A stretch of 64,000 bases of DNA from Shewanella insulae (GTDB taxonomy: Bacteria; Pseudomonadota; Gammaproteobacteria; Enterobacterales; Shewanellaceae), in the NCBI RefSeq assembly GCF_009831655.1, contig NZ_WRPA01000001.1:62001-126000 (forward strand), given 5' to 3'. Of this stretch, positions 47,614 through 55,785 are shown in pieces. The position numbers and the translations under genes were made by a program. The first letter of the stretch is position 1. Every line of letters starts with the position of its first letter. The notes under the pieces were generated by a model that saw only the letters and a list, made by a program, of their open reading frames with translations, had not been told where the DNA came from and did no database searches.

Positions 47614-49788
47614 CTATTGCGCCTCCAGCGGTAGAAGAATATGGATAACCACGCCGGCGGCCTGGCCATCCTGCATCAGGTTTTCCGCGCGAATGCTGCC
47701 CTTGTGGAAGTCGGTGATCAGGCGGGCGATATAGAGGCCGAGGCCCAGATGGGGCTTGTCCTGGGCCTTCTGGGCGCGTACAGACACCATGGACTCGAAG
47801 ATCTGCTCGCCCATGTTGGCGGGCAGCGAAGGTCCCTGGTTACTGACGCTCAGCAGGGCCTGTTTGCCCTTGGCCTTGAGCGACACCTTAATCGGCGTAT
47901 CGTTCTGGCTGAACTCGATGGCGTTGGCGATCAGCTTGTCCATCAGCTGGGCGATATACTCGGGCACCCCGCGCATGGTCATGGGATCCTTGTCTATCTC
48001 AAGCTCAAACACCTGATTGGCATAGGTCATCTGATAGCCCTGCATACAACCAGAGATCACCTTGGAGAGAGGGAAGTTGTCCACCTCGGCGTCGGTCAGT
48101 GCCTCTTCGAGGCGGGTGGCCTCGCTCATGTTGTTGAGGATCATGTTGAGGCGGCTCACCCCTTCGTGGGCGCGGTCCACATACTTCTGATGCTGCGGCG
48201 GCAGATCCTGGCTGTTGAGGTGCTCGAGGGACGAGCGTACCACGGCGACCGGCGTACGAAGCTCATGGCCCAGGCGCGACGACATGTTCTCCAGATAGTG
48301 GGTATATTGGCTCAGACGGCCGACTATGCTAGCGAAACTGCGGCTGAGATCGCCGATTTCATCGCGTACCTTAGAGCCGACGATTGCCTTTCTGATCCTG
48401 CCCTGGCTATCGATCGCCTGCTCGGCATCATCCCTTAATTTACGGATACGACTGGAGATGCTGGAGGCGAAGAAGAAGAGCGCCAGGGTGCCCATACTCA
48501 TTATGGTCAGGATCACGTTAAACAGCTTCTCCAGCGCCTTGTTGCGCAGGGTGCGGATACCGTGGGTGGTCTCCTCGGCGATCACCACCCCCATCACGGT
48601 ATCGTCGATCCAGATTGGGCTGGCGGCGGCGAGGATCACCGCCTTACCATCAGGTGTGAGGCGCCAGGTGGAACCAAACTGACCGGCCAGAGCCTTACGG
48701 ATATGGCTGCCCTCCAGCACGGTGGAGTCTTTGAGCGAGTCGACGAAATGTTTCGGTGGCGTGGTCAGAATGCGGTAGTAGAGGGGATGCAGAACCTGCT
48801 GCTTGAAATGGCCCCAGAAGGTGTCCGGCGTCTGCTCGGTCGCCGTCTGTGCCCACACATTGGTGCTGCTGTAGATGTCGCCCGACTTCGCCAATACCCG
48901 GCCGTGGCGATCCACCACCCAGATCCGTGAGCTGTTGTGGCTCATCCCCTTGATGATGCTCTCGATTTCCGGTGAAGGCACCAGTACTGTGCCTAGCTTG
49001 GTGACATCGTCTGTGGCCGAGGTGCCGACGATCGCCTCAACGTTTCGTTTCTTCCTGTCGTTGACATCGACGATGGCAAAGCCCAGCTTGCTGCCCACCA
49101 TCTCCAGCGGGATCCTCAGCTCGATGTTGTAGCCCTTGTCGGTCTTCAGCCACTTGCCCTGGATGCGCACCTCTGGGGTGACGGGCTGGGATCTGCGGGG
49201 ATCGGCGGGCAGCTCGAAGGCGCTGATCCAGCCGTCACGTATGGTGGCGACGATATAACGGCGAAACTGTCCGTCCGGCGCCAGGGTGGCGATGGCCAGA
49301 TGATCGTTGTTGTCGATACGCAGGCTGTTGGTACCTCGGTAGATCACCTTAGGATCTGTCACCTCGAAATAGCCATACAGGTAGCCGGCGTATTTGCCCA
49401 CCATATGGGTAAAGCTGACGTTGAGGGGCTTGCCATCATCGGCCTTAAACAGCTGGTGATCTGGGCCGTAGGTCACTGCGCGGTGACGGTTAGAGGCCCA
49501 TTCCCCAAGCTTACCATCCAGATGGATAGGGCCGGTCAAGGGATAGGCGTAGAGATCCCGTCCCTTCTTCACCTGTGACAAAAAGCTCGCCTGCTTGTCG
49601 AATAGCTTAGGACGTTCATGCAGGGCCGTGGCAAGGGCCTGTGTGGTGCCTTCCAGGGTCTTTTCCTGGCCGTGGCGCAGGTATTTTTCCATCTCCCACA
49701 CATATTGATAGCCAAGCCAGGGTAGGCAGAGCAGGAAGAGGGAGAGTATGGCGACCTTAGTGCGCAGGCCGATGGGCAGATTAAACAT
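47614..49788 (-). CDS. pdsS: PDS sortase-system sensor histidine kinase
   Basis: This 724-residue inner-membrane kinase belongs to the proteobacterial dedicated sortase system. A first helix (about 10-28) and second helix (about 424-442) bracket a large periplasmic region. That region opens with L-D-G-K-L-G-E-W (90-97) and includes GYNIELRIPLEMVGSKLGFAIVDVND (about 219-244), the pattern of a CBM9-like carbohydrate-binding fold. A possible Cache-like part (RIWVVDRHGRVLAKSGDI) follows. HAMP, the phospho-acceptor H508 (GHELRTP), N-box (NAIEFSQ) and G-box (LGLGLYIA) are intact. It lies two bases after the response regulator gene. Start chosen to avoid overlap with it. Confidence 0.92.
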   Translation of the reverse strand: MFNLPIGLRTKVAILSLFLLCLPWLGYQYVWEMEKYLRHGQEKTLEGTTQALATALHERPKLFDKQASFLSQVKKGRDLYAYPLTGPIHLDGKLGEWASNRHRAVTYGPDHQLFKADDGKPLNVSFTHMVGKYAGYLYGYFEVTDPKVIYRGTNSLRIDNNDHLAIATLAPDGQFRRYIVATIRDGWISAFELPADPRRSQPVTPEVRIQGKWLKTDKGYNIELRIPLEMVGSKLGFAIVDVNDRKKRNVEAIVGTSATDDVTKLGTVLVPSPEIESIIKGMSHNSSRIWVVDRHGRVLAKSGDIYSSTNVWAQTATEQTPDTFWGHFKQQVLHPLYYRILTTPPKHFVDSLKDSTVLEGSHIRKALAGQFGSTWRLTPDGKAVILAAASPIWIDDTVMGVVIAEETTHGIRTLRNKALEKLFNVILTIMSMGTLALFFFASSISSRIRKLRDDAEQAIDSQGRIRKAIVGSKVRDEIGDLSRSFASIVGRLSQYTHYLENMSSRLGHELRTPVAVVRSSLEHLNSQDLPPQHQKYVDRAHEGVSRLNMILNNMSEATRLEEALTDAEVDNFPLSKVISGCMQGYQMTYANQVFELEIDKDPMTMRGVPEYIAQLMDKLIANAIEFSQNDTPIKVSLKAKGKQALLSVSNQGPSLPANMGEQIFESMVSVRAQKAQDKPHLGLGLYIARLITDFHKGSIRAENLMQDGQAAGVVIHILLPLEAQ

Positions 49789-49790
49789 GT

Positions 49791-50483
49791 TTAGTCTTGG
49801 GTATCCCAGCGGTAGCCCATGCCGTAGACGGTGTCGATGCAATCAAACTCTGGATCCTGGCTGATAAATTTCTTACGGATCCGCTTGACGTGGGAGGTGA
49901 TGGTGCTGTCATCCACATAGATCTTGGCGTCCTGCATCAGCGCCTGACGGCTACGCACATGGCCTGGGCGTTTTGCCAGGGCGTGCACCATCCAAAATTC
50001 GGTGACCGTCAGCTCGATGGGCTGCTGCTTCCAGTAGACCTGGATGCGGTTGACATCTATGGTCAGGTTGCCGTGCTCTATCATGCCATCTTGCGGGTTG
50101 GCGCCATTTTGGATGTCCGAGCGCCTAAATAGCGCGGCCAGGCGTGCGATCAGATGGGGAAAGCTGACATCCTTGCTCAGGTAGTCATCGGCGCCCAGCC
50201 TCAGGCCGCAGACGGTGTCGAAGTCACTGTCTCTGGCGGTCAGAAAGATGATAGGCAGGGTGTTCGACATAGCCCTGAGAGACTGGCACAGGGTAAAGCC
50301 GCCATCTATCTCATCTTCCAGGCCGATATCGATGATCGCTAAGTCGGGCAGACGAGTGTTGAAGGCCTCCATGGCGCTGGGGCGGTTGGCGTATGCCTGT
50401 ACAGAGTAGCCTTGCTGTTGCAGCACCTCTTTGTAGTTTTCGCGGATAGCCGCCTCATCTTCAACTATTGCAATACGCTTCAT
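49791..50483 (-). CDS. pdsR: PDS sortase-system response regulator
   Basis: This 230-residue OmpR-type regulator has a receiver domain (about 1-118: acidic pair in V-E-D-E, phospho-Asp in L-A-I-I-D-I-G, and F-L-T-A-R-D). A C-terminal winged helix follows (ELTVTEFWMVHALAKRPGHVRSRQ, then VDDSTITSHVKRIRKKF). It is phosphorylated by the kinase encoded two bases downstream. It is divergent from pdsO and the sortase genes, its probable targets. ATG 50483 starts directly at MKRIAIVEDE; upstream in-frame codons lie in the promoter region. Confidence 0.94.
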   Translation of the reverse strand: MKRIAIVEDEAAIRENYKEVLQQQGYSVQAYANRPSAMEAFNTRLPDLAIIDIGLEDEIDGGFTLCQSLRAMSNTLPIIFLTARDSDFDTVCGLRLGADDYLSKDVSFPHLIARLAALFRRSDIQNGANPQDGMIEHGNLTIDVNRIQVYWKQQPIELTVTEFWMVHALAKRPGHVRSRQALMQDAKIYVDDSTITSHVKRIRKKFISQDPEFDCIDTVYGMGYRWDTQD

Positions 50484-50702
50484 GATCCATCCATTACAGC
50501 TTAGTGTTTCTGGAGTGTGACTATACAGCAAAATACCCGGGAGAAAAGTGGCCCGGGACAAAAGCCATTTTCTTGCCACATTTGGTCTGCGCATCGTCAT
50601 TTTTACACCCCGGACTTGCCATTTCACTCAGGTTTAATGACCTCATCGACAGGAACCACAAGGTTCTCACTCATCAATCCATGTCAACTTGAGGATTTTC
50701 CC
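50484..50702. promoter_or_regulatory. Divergent PDS promoter region
   Basis: The region between the regulator gene and pdsO holds two copies of CCCGGGA (50536-50542 and 50552-50558, 16-bp period). A small hairpin GAACC/GGTTC lies near 50653-50666. Either could be a regulator site. No gene is present. Confidence 0.4.
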
Positions 50703-51458
50703 ATGAAGAAGCAGATCATTGCCGCATTAATCAGTGTTTCGTTATTTGGCAGCTCAATGGCTTTCGCTGCCCCCGCAACTCAAGCGACTCAAAGTACAGA
50801 CAACAGCTCGGGCGATGAAGAGGCGCTCATAGGTGTCGGCTCAGGCATAGTGCTGGGCGCCGTGGTAGCCGGTCCTGTGGGGGCCATTATCGGTGCCTTT
50901 ACCGGTGGCATGATAGGCCAGACGGTGGCCAACGACAGCGAGATCAAACAGCAGCAGGCGGCGCTGGCCGAGCAGGAGAGCCGCCTCATGGCGCTCAGGC
51001 AGCAAAATGAGGCGCTGCTGACGGTGAAGGAGGAGTATCAAGAGGCCAAGGTGGAACTGGCCCAGCTCAGACAGCATCAGGGTACCCGCTTAGAAGAGCT
51101 GGCCCTGGGGCTCAACGTACAGTTTAAGACAGGCTCATCTAACGTCGAGCCGCACTTTAAGAGTCAGCTCGATGAGGTGGCCGACGCCATGGCAGTCTCA
51201 CCCCAGCTTAAGTTAGACCTCACCGGCTATGCCGACCGTCGCGGTGACAGCAGCTACAACCAGGCCTTGTCGGAGCAGCGCGTGGCCGAGGTGAAAAGTT
51301 ACCTGGTGTCCAAAGGTGTGGATGAGACTCGCCTGGATGCCAAGGCCTATGGTGCCAGCGCACCGATTAAAGATGAGCAGAGCTTTGAGAACGACTTCTT
51401 CGATCGCCGCGTGACCATCAAGTTGCTGCCTGGCGATACCGCCCTGGCTTCAAACTAG
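50703..51458 (+). CDS. pdsO: PDS OmpA-family protein PdsO
   Basis: This 251-residue exported protein has a signal peptide to about residue 22 (A-F-A-A-P). A glycine-rich hydrophobic helix-hairpin segment (GVGSGIVLGAVVAGPVGAIIG, about 41-72) and a coiled coil (about 80-125) follow. The C-terminal OmpA domain (about 140-245) has the peptidoglycan-binding TGYADRRGDSSYNQALSEQRV motif. The glycine-zipper plus OmpA layout matches the PDS OmpA component. ATG 50703 is supported by GAGGA at seven bases. It is the first gene of the sortase operon. Confidence 0.92.
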   Translation: MKKQIIAALISVSLFGSSMAFAAPATQATQSTDNSSGDEEALIGVGSGIVLGAVVAGPVGAIIGAFTGGMIGQTVANDSEIKQQQAALAEQESRLMALRQQNEALLTVKEEYQEAKVELAQLRQHQGTRLEELALGLNVQFKTGSSNVEPHFKSQLDEVADAMAVSPQLKLDLTGYADRRGDSSYNQALSEQRVAEVKSYLVSKGVDETRLDAKAYGASAPIKDEQSFENDFFDRRVTIKLLPGDTALASN

Positions 51459-51497
51459 ATTTTGCACCATGAAGCAACGCACAAAAGGAGAAGTAAG

Positions 51498-53777
51498 ATG
51501 TTGCCACGCTCGCGTCTCAGGATGAACCAGACCGACCTTTGCCCCCCGAGGGGGGCGTTTTTTCCTCACCAGCGTCTGGTGCTTGCCGCCTTGATGTTAA
51601 GCGTCAGCGCGATCGGCTCAATGACACCAGCCTTTGGGCGCATGGGTCTGCAGGCCGGCGTAAATGTAACGGCTGCTAAATATGGAGAGCAGCTGCATCA
51701 TTTCGAATTGCCTGTCGCCGAAGAATCGACTCTAGGCCAGGGGGTGCTCGAGTATCGTCTGGATGGCGTTCAACTGGGCAGCGAACTACCTGCCACGGCG
51801 CTGGCGGTGGATACCCAGGTGCAGATGAACATCTCTGGCTGGATCAACCGGGTGTCGGTGAAGCAGGTATTTGTGAACGACAGCGAGCATTGGCTCAACG
51901 GTCGCTATCAGTTTCCGCTGCCCCATGATGCGGCGGTCGACAGCCTCAAGCTACATATCGGCCAGAGGGTGATCGTTGGTGAGATCCAGCCTAAGGCGGT
52001 GGCGCGGAAAACTTTCGAGCAGGCCAAGGCCAGCGGTAAGAAGGCCAGCCTGGTAAGTCAGCAAAGACCCAATATCTTCACCTCAGAGGTGGCGAATCTG
52101 GGGCCGGGGGAGGCCTTGGTGGTGGAGATTGCCTATCAGCAGCAGGTGCGTTATCAAGATGGCGAGTTTAGCCTGCGTTTTCCAACGGCCATCACCCCGA
52201 GATACTTTCCTAAGGGGCTAGTTCAAGACTTAGATGTGGGATCTGTGCCGATTAACAGGGGACTGTCTCGGTCCGAAGTCAATGTGGGCACGCTACCCGA
52301 TGAGCAGAAGCTCTACCTGGATGTGGTGCTGGATGCAGGCATGGCCATTAGCCGCCTGGAGACCCCCTATCATCAGATGCGCCAGACCCAATTGGGCGGC
52401 ACTAAGATAGGGTTGAATCTCACCGAAAACTTGAGACCCGACCGTGACTTTCTGCTTAAGTGGCGGCCGCTGCTTGCCGAGCAGCCTAGCGCAGTGATGT
52501 TTGCTCAGCTGGGTAGGACTCATGGGTCGAATGCTCCTTCAGAGCCTGATAATGACGAGCAATCCATTCAACAAGCCAAGGAGCAAGATAGCTACGCCCT
52601 GGTGATGCTGATGCCGCCTCAGGATAAGGCGCGGGTGCGTCTGCCAAGAGAGTTGACCCTGGTTATCGACACCTCGGGCTCAATGACGGGGGACTCTATC
52701 CTTCAGGCCAAGTCGGCCATCTTAAACGCCTTAGCCGGGCTTGGCAGTCAGGACACCTTCAATGTGATCGCCTTTGACAGCAGCGTGCGCAGCCTGTCGC
52801 CGGTGGCCTTATCTGCCACCGCAGCCAACCTGGGTAAGGCCAATCTGTTCGTGCAGAGTCTGGAAGCCGATGGCGGTACCGAGATGGCGCCGGCCCTGCT
52901 GCGGGCCTTGAGTCAGACGGAAGCTAGCGTGTCGCCCATCTCATCGGCTGTAAAACCTGAACGTTTGAAGCAGGTGGTGTTTATCACGGACGGCGCCGTG
53001 GGTAACGAGGCCTCGCTGTTTGCACTAATTGCCGCCAATATCGGTCGTCAGCGTCTGTTTACCGTGGGCATAGGCGCGGCCCCTAACGGCTACTTTATGG
53101 AGCGCGCTGCCAGGGCGGGGCGCGGCACCTACACCTATGTGGGCAAGATCAGCGAGGTGGATGCCAAGATAGGAGAGCTACTGGAGAAGATTGAATCGCC
53201 CCAGGTAAGCGATGTGACCCTGACACTGGATGACGGCTCTATCCCAGATTACTGGCCGGTGCAGATTGGCGACCTCTATGCCCATGAGCCGATCATGGTG
53301 GCGCTGAGACTGACGCCCGCCCAACGGGCGCGTAGCGATGCCCTGATCATCTCGGGTGATCTCGACGGCAAGAACTGGCAGCGCCGCCTGGCCTTGACGG
53401 GGGGAGATAAGCCAAGGGGGATAGATCTTATCTGGGCGCGCAATCAGATAGCCAGTTTGCAGCTGAGCAAGAATGCGCAGAATCAGGCGGCGATAAAAGA
53501 GAGCGTGACCCAGTTGGCGATGGAGTACCACCTGGTCAGCCCTTATACCAGCCTGGTGGCGGTGGATAGAACGCCAACAAGACCCGAGTCTATGGATGCC
53601 ATGGAACTGTTTAAACCCGCCCCCATGCCGATGCAACATCAGTGGCCACAGACAGCCACCGAGAGCCGCCTCTATCTTGCGCTAGGAGCCATGATACTGC
53701 TATTGGTCGGGGCTTATTGGGTGAGTTATCTACCTTGTCTGCGCAGACTTTGGTACAGACGCTGGGAGGCTTGCTGA
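51498..53777 (+). CDS. Marine sortase target protein (VIT + VWA)
   Basis: This 759-residue protein is the usual sole substrate of the Gram-negative sortase. An unusual N-terminus (about 24 residues) precedes the signal helix (HQRLVLAALMLSVSAIGS, about 24-42). A VIT domain (about 70-200) follows, then a VWA domain with the MIDAS motif D-T-S-G-S. At the C-terminus lie the sorting motif W-P717-Q-T-A-T, a hydrophobic helix and an Arg-rich tail. ATG 51498 has AAGGAG at seven bases. A perfect intrinsic-terminator shape covers codons 15-22. It overlaps the sortase start by one base. Confidence 0.92.
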   Translation: MLPRSRLRMNQTDLCPPRGAFFPHQRLVLAALMLSVSAIGSMTPAFGRMGLQAGVNVTAAKYGEQLHHFELPVAEESTLGQGVLEYRLDGVQLGSELPATALAVDTQVQMNISGWINRVSVKQVFVNDSEHWLNGRYQFPLPHDAAVDSLKLHIGQRVIVGEIQPKAVARKTFEQAKASGKKASLVSQQRPNIFTSEVANLGPGEALVVEIAYQQQVRYQDGEFSLRFPTAITPRYFPKGLVQDLDVGSVPINRGLSRSEVNVGTLPDEQKLYLDVVLDAGMAISRLETPYHQMRQTQLGGTKIGLNLTENLRPDRDFLLKWRPLLAEQPSAVMFAQLGRTHGSNAPSEPDNDEQSIQQAKEQDSYALVMLMPPQDKARVRLPRELTLVIDTSGSMTGDSILQAKSAILNALAGLGSQDTFNVIAFDSSVRSLSPVALSATAANLGKANLFVQSLEADGGTEMAPALLRALSQTEASVSPISSAVKPERLKQVVFITDGAVGNEASLFALIAANIGRQRLFTVGIGAAPNGYFMERAARAGRGTYTYVGKISEVDAKIGELLEKIESPQVSDVTLTLDDGSIPDYWPVQIGDLYAHEPIMVALRLTPAQRARSDALIISGDLDGKNWQRRLALTGGDKPRGIDLIWARNQIASLQLSKNAQNQAAIKESVTQLAMEYHLVSPYTSLVAVDRTPTRPESMDAMELFKPAPMPMQHQWPQTATESRLYLALGAMILLLVGAYWVSYLPCLRRLWYRRWEAC
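51541..51563 (+). terminator. Terminator-shaped hairpin inside coding sequence
   Basis: A six-bp all G-C stem (541-546 with 551-556 of this block) around a CGAG loop is followed by T six times (558-563). It is the most canonical intrinsic terminator of the region, yet it lies 43 bp inside the sortase-target frame, between the start codon and the signal helix. Confidence 0.7.
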
Positions 53778-54625
53778 TGAATCGTCGTAGACGCCTGGGA
53801 CTCAGGCATGTTTTGCTTCTGACCGCATTGATGGCGGCCATGACACTGATCTTTAAAGGAGGTTATATGCAAGCCAAGGCACATTTTGCCCAGTTCCTGA
53901 TTGAGCAGGCATGGGACAAAACCTTAGCGGATCGCCAGCAACATAAGCCCTGGAGCTGGGCCGATACCTATCCTGTGGCCAAGCTGCACTTTGTCGATGA
54001 CCAGGGGCGGCGACGCGGCGCCCCCCTCTATGTGCTGGCGGGGGCATCGGGGCGTAATCTGGCCTTCGGACCTGCCGCTATTCTGGCCAATAATCAGATC
54101 AATCATTGGGGCAACACGGTTATCGCCGGGCACAGGGATACACATTTCGCCAGGCTAGAGGGAGTTCACCCGGGTCAGGTGATCACCCTGCAGGATGCTT
54201 CGGCCAAGACGGTAAGTTATCGGGTGTTGGGCACTAAGGTGGTGGATGAACAAGACACTGCGCTGCTGGCTCAGGAAGATGCGCTGCGCCTGACTTTAGT
54301 GACCTGTTATCCCTTCGACAGCTTAGGCGGCCAGAGCCGTCAGCGCTTCGTGGTGGTCGCCGCGCCTATGCCGGGGGAGGAGACTGTGGTGACACGTCTA
54401 TCCGCATCGCCGGATAGGCCTGGTCTCTTTGAGGAAACTGAATTCACTGAGTTATCTCAGTTTCCTCAGTCCCAGCAGTTACCCCAGTTATCGCTGCAAT
54501 CTGGGCGACTCCAATCTGGGCGACTCCAATCTGGGCGACTCCAATCTGGGCGACTCCAATCTGGGCGACTCCAATCTGGGCGACTCCAATCTGGGCGACT
54601 CCAATCTGGGCGACTCCAATCATAG
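53777..54625 (+). CDS. Class GN (marine proteobacterial) sortase
   Basis: This 282-residue transpeptidase is predicted to process the sorting signal of the VIT/VWA protein. An N-terminal Arg-rich start and transmembrane helix (about 8-27) precede the sortase fold (about 65-196). The catalytic triad is H119 (A-G-H-R-D-T-H), C177 (L-V-T-C-Y-P-F) and R190 (R-Q-R-F). The last 42 residues are a perfect QSGRL repeat followed directly by the stop. The start overlaps the target gene stop by one base. The repeat tail is not part of the catalytic fold and its function is unknown. Confidence 0.94.
   Translation: MNRRRRLGLRHVLLLTALMAAMTLIFKGGYMQAKAHFAQFLIEQAWDKTLADRQQHKPWSWADTYPVAKLHFVDDQGRRRGAPLYVLAGASGRNLAFGPAAILANNQINHWGNTVIAGHRDTHFARLEGVHPGQVITLQDASAKTVSYRVLGTKVVDEQDTALLAQEDALRLTLVTCYPFDSLGGQSRQRFVVVAAPMPGEETVVTRLSASPDRPGLFEETEFTELSQFPQSQQLPQLSLQSGRLQSGRLQSGRLQSGRLQSGRLQSGRLQSGRLQSGRLQS
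54497..54621 (+). repeat. 15-bp minisatellite in the sortase gene
   Basis: Eight perfect copies of CAATCTGGGCGACTC lie at 54497-54616, with a partial ninth to 54621. The period is a multiple of three, so copy-number change keeps the frame. It encodes (QSGRL)8-QS in the sortase frame and (SNLGD)n in the +1 frame. Confidence 0.97.
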
Positions 54626-54663
54626 CGTTCAGCGCCTAGGGAACCGGTCATAGAGATTAGCGA

Positions 54664-55683
54664 TTAGAGTGGCATTACTCGATTTCGGCCAAGGCGCTTG
54701 GCATCATAGAGGAAAGCATCTGTGCGCTCGATGAGCGACTCGAAGGTATCACCCGCCTGCCATTCGCTCACCCCAAACGAGGCACTGATCTTATCGATCG
54801 TCTGATTCTTGCGTCTGTCCTTGAGGGAGATCTTCTCCAGGGTTCTACGCATGGCATCGGCCAGGTGACGCGCCTTGCGCTGATGACTGTGTGGCACGAT
54901 CAGGGCAAACTCTTCACCGCCATAGCGATAGAGCTTGACCCCGTCGCGGCAGGACTCGCTGAGACGCTTGGCTACCGCCTTTAACACATTGTCACCGAGG
55001 TGGTGGCCATAGGTGTCGTTGAAGCTCTTGAAGTGATCCACATCGGCTAAGATCAGACAGGTTCCCTCTGGGGATTGGGCCAGCAGCCCCTTGAGATCTT
55101 GATCGAAGGCGCGGCGGTTGAGGGCGTCGGTGAGGGCGTCATGATAGACGTCCTGCTCGGATCGTTTCAGTGCCTCTCGCAGGGCGGCGATCTCCTCCTG
55201 AGCCTTGTCGAGACGGCCGGTAAAATACTCGGTACTCTGACGAATGTCGTCTGACTCCTTCACCAGATCCCGCACCAGTCCCAATACCTTTTCCAGGCTC
55301 AGACCTTCCTCCTCGATGCGATTGAGGCGACTGAAGTTGCTGTCGACCCGTTGCTGAAACAGCATGGCATCCTGATTGGTGTCTTTGATCGATTGTGATA
55401 GCTCTATGGTCATCGCCTCGAGATTCTGGCGCATGTTGAGCACATTGACCTCGTTGGGATCGGCAATATGTTCCCGGTAGAGGAGCTCGGCCGTGACCGG
55501 CGGACAGGTGTTGTACTCATTGACTATCCTGTCCATCTTAGTGATCAGCTCGGGGTTTTGCTGCCCGACATAGGCGTACCAGAGGGCATAGTTGGTAGGG
55601 GTTGTCGGGATCTGATGCTTTAACATCAAGGGGACGGCTCTCTTGAGATTGATTGCGGCTTCGCGCAGCAAATCTTTGCTCAT
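54664..55683 (-). CDS. Diguanylate cyclase (GGDEF)
   Basis: This 339-residue cytoplasmic enzyme is predicted to make cyclic di-GMP. The N-terminal half (1-175) is helical and ends in a coiled coil; it has no transmembrane helix. The catalytic GGDEF domain follows, with the active-site G255-G-E-E-F. The substrate-site D-V-D-H-F-K-S-F-N-D-T-Y-G-H is also complete. No RxxD inhibitory site lies five residues before the motif. The N-terminal ALWYAYV region resembles stand-alone cyclases of Vibrio. The gene is convergent with the sortase gene. Confidence 0.93.
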   Translation of the reverse strand: MSKDLLREAAINLKRAVPLMLKHQIPTTPTNYALWYAYVGQQNPELITKMDRIVNEYNTCPPVTAELLYREHIADPNEVNVLNMRQNLEAMTIELSQSIKDTNQDAMLFQQRVDSNFSRLNRIEEEGLSLEKVLGLVRDLVKESDDIRQSTEYFTGRLDKAQEEIAALREALKRSEQDVYHDALTDALNRRAFDQDLKGLLAQSPEGTCLILADVDHFKSFNDTYGHHLGDNVLKAVAKRLSESCRDGVKLYRYGGEEFALIVPHSHQRKARHLADAMRRTLEKISLKDRRKNQTIDKISASFGVSEWQAGDTFESLIERTDAFLYDAKRLGRNRVMPL

Positions 55684-55785
55684 ATCGACTCCTGGTTAGG
55701 CTGGTCTGGAAGGCGCCTGCTAATCTGGTGGCTACTAATAGCATAGCCACCAAAGTGACGCCTTGTCTCTCAATACTAGAGAGGC

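Noticed and set aside
54497..54621. Direct repeats suggestive of a CRISPR array
   Set aside because: The 15-bp units are contiguous with no spacers and lie in a coding frame.
54429..54653. Overlapping +1-frame open frame with SNLGD repeats
   Set aside because: It exists because the repeat period is a multiple of three; the sortase frame has the catalytic domain upstream.
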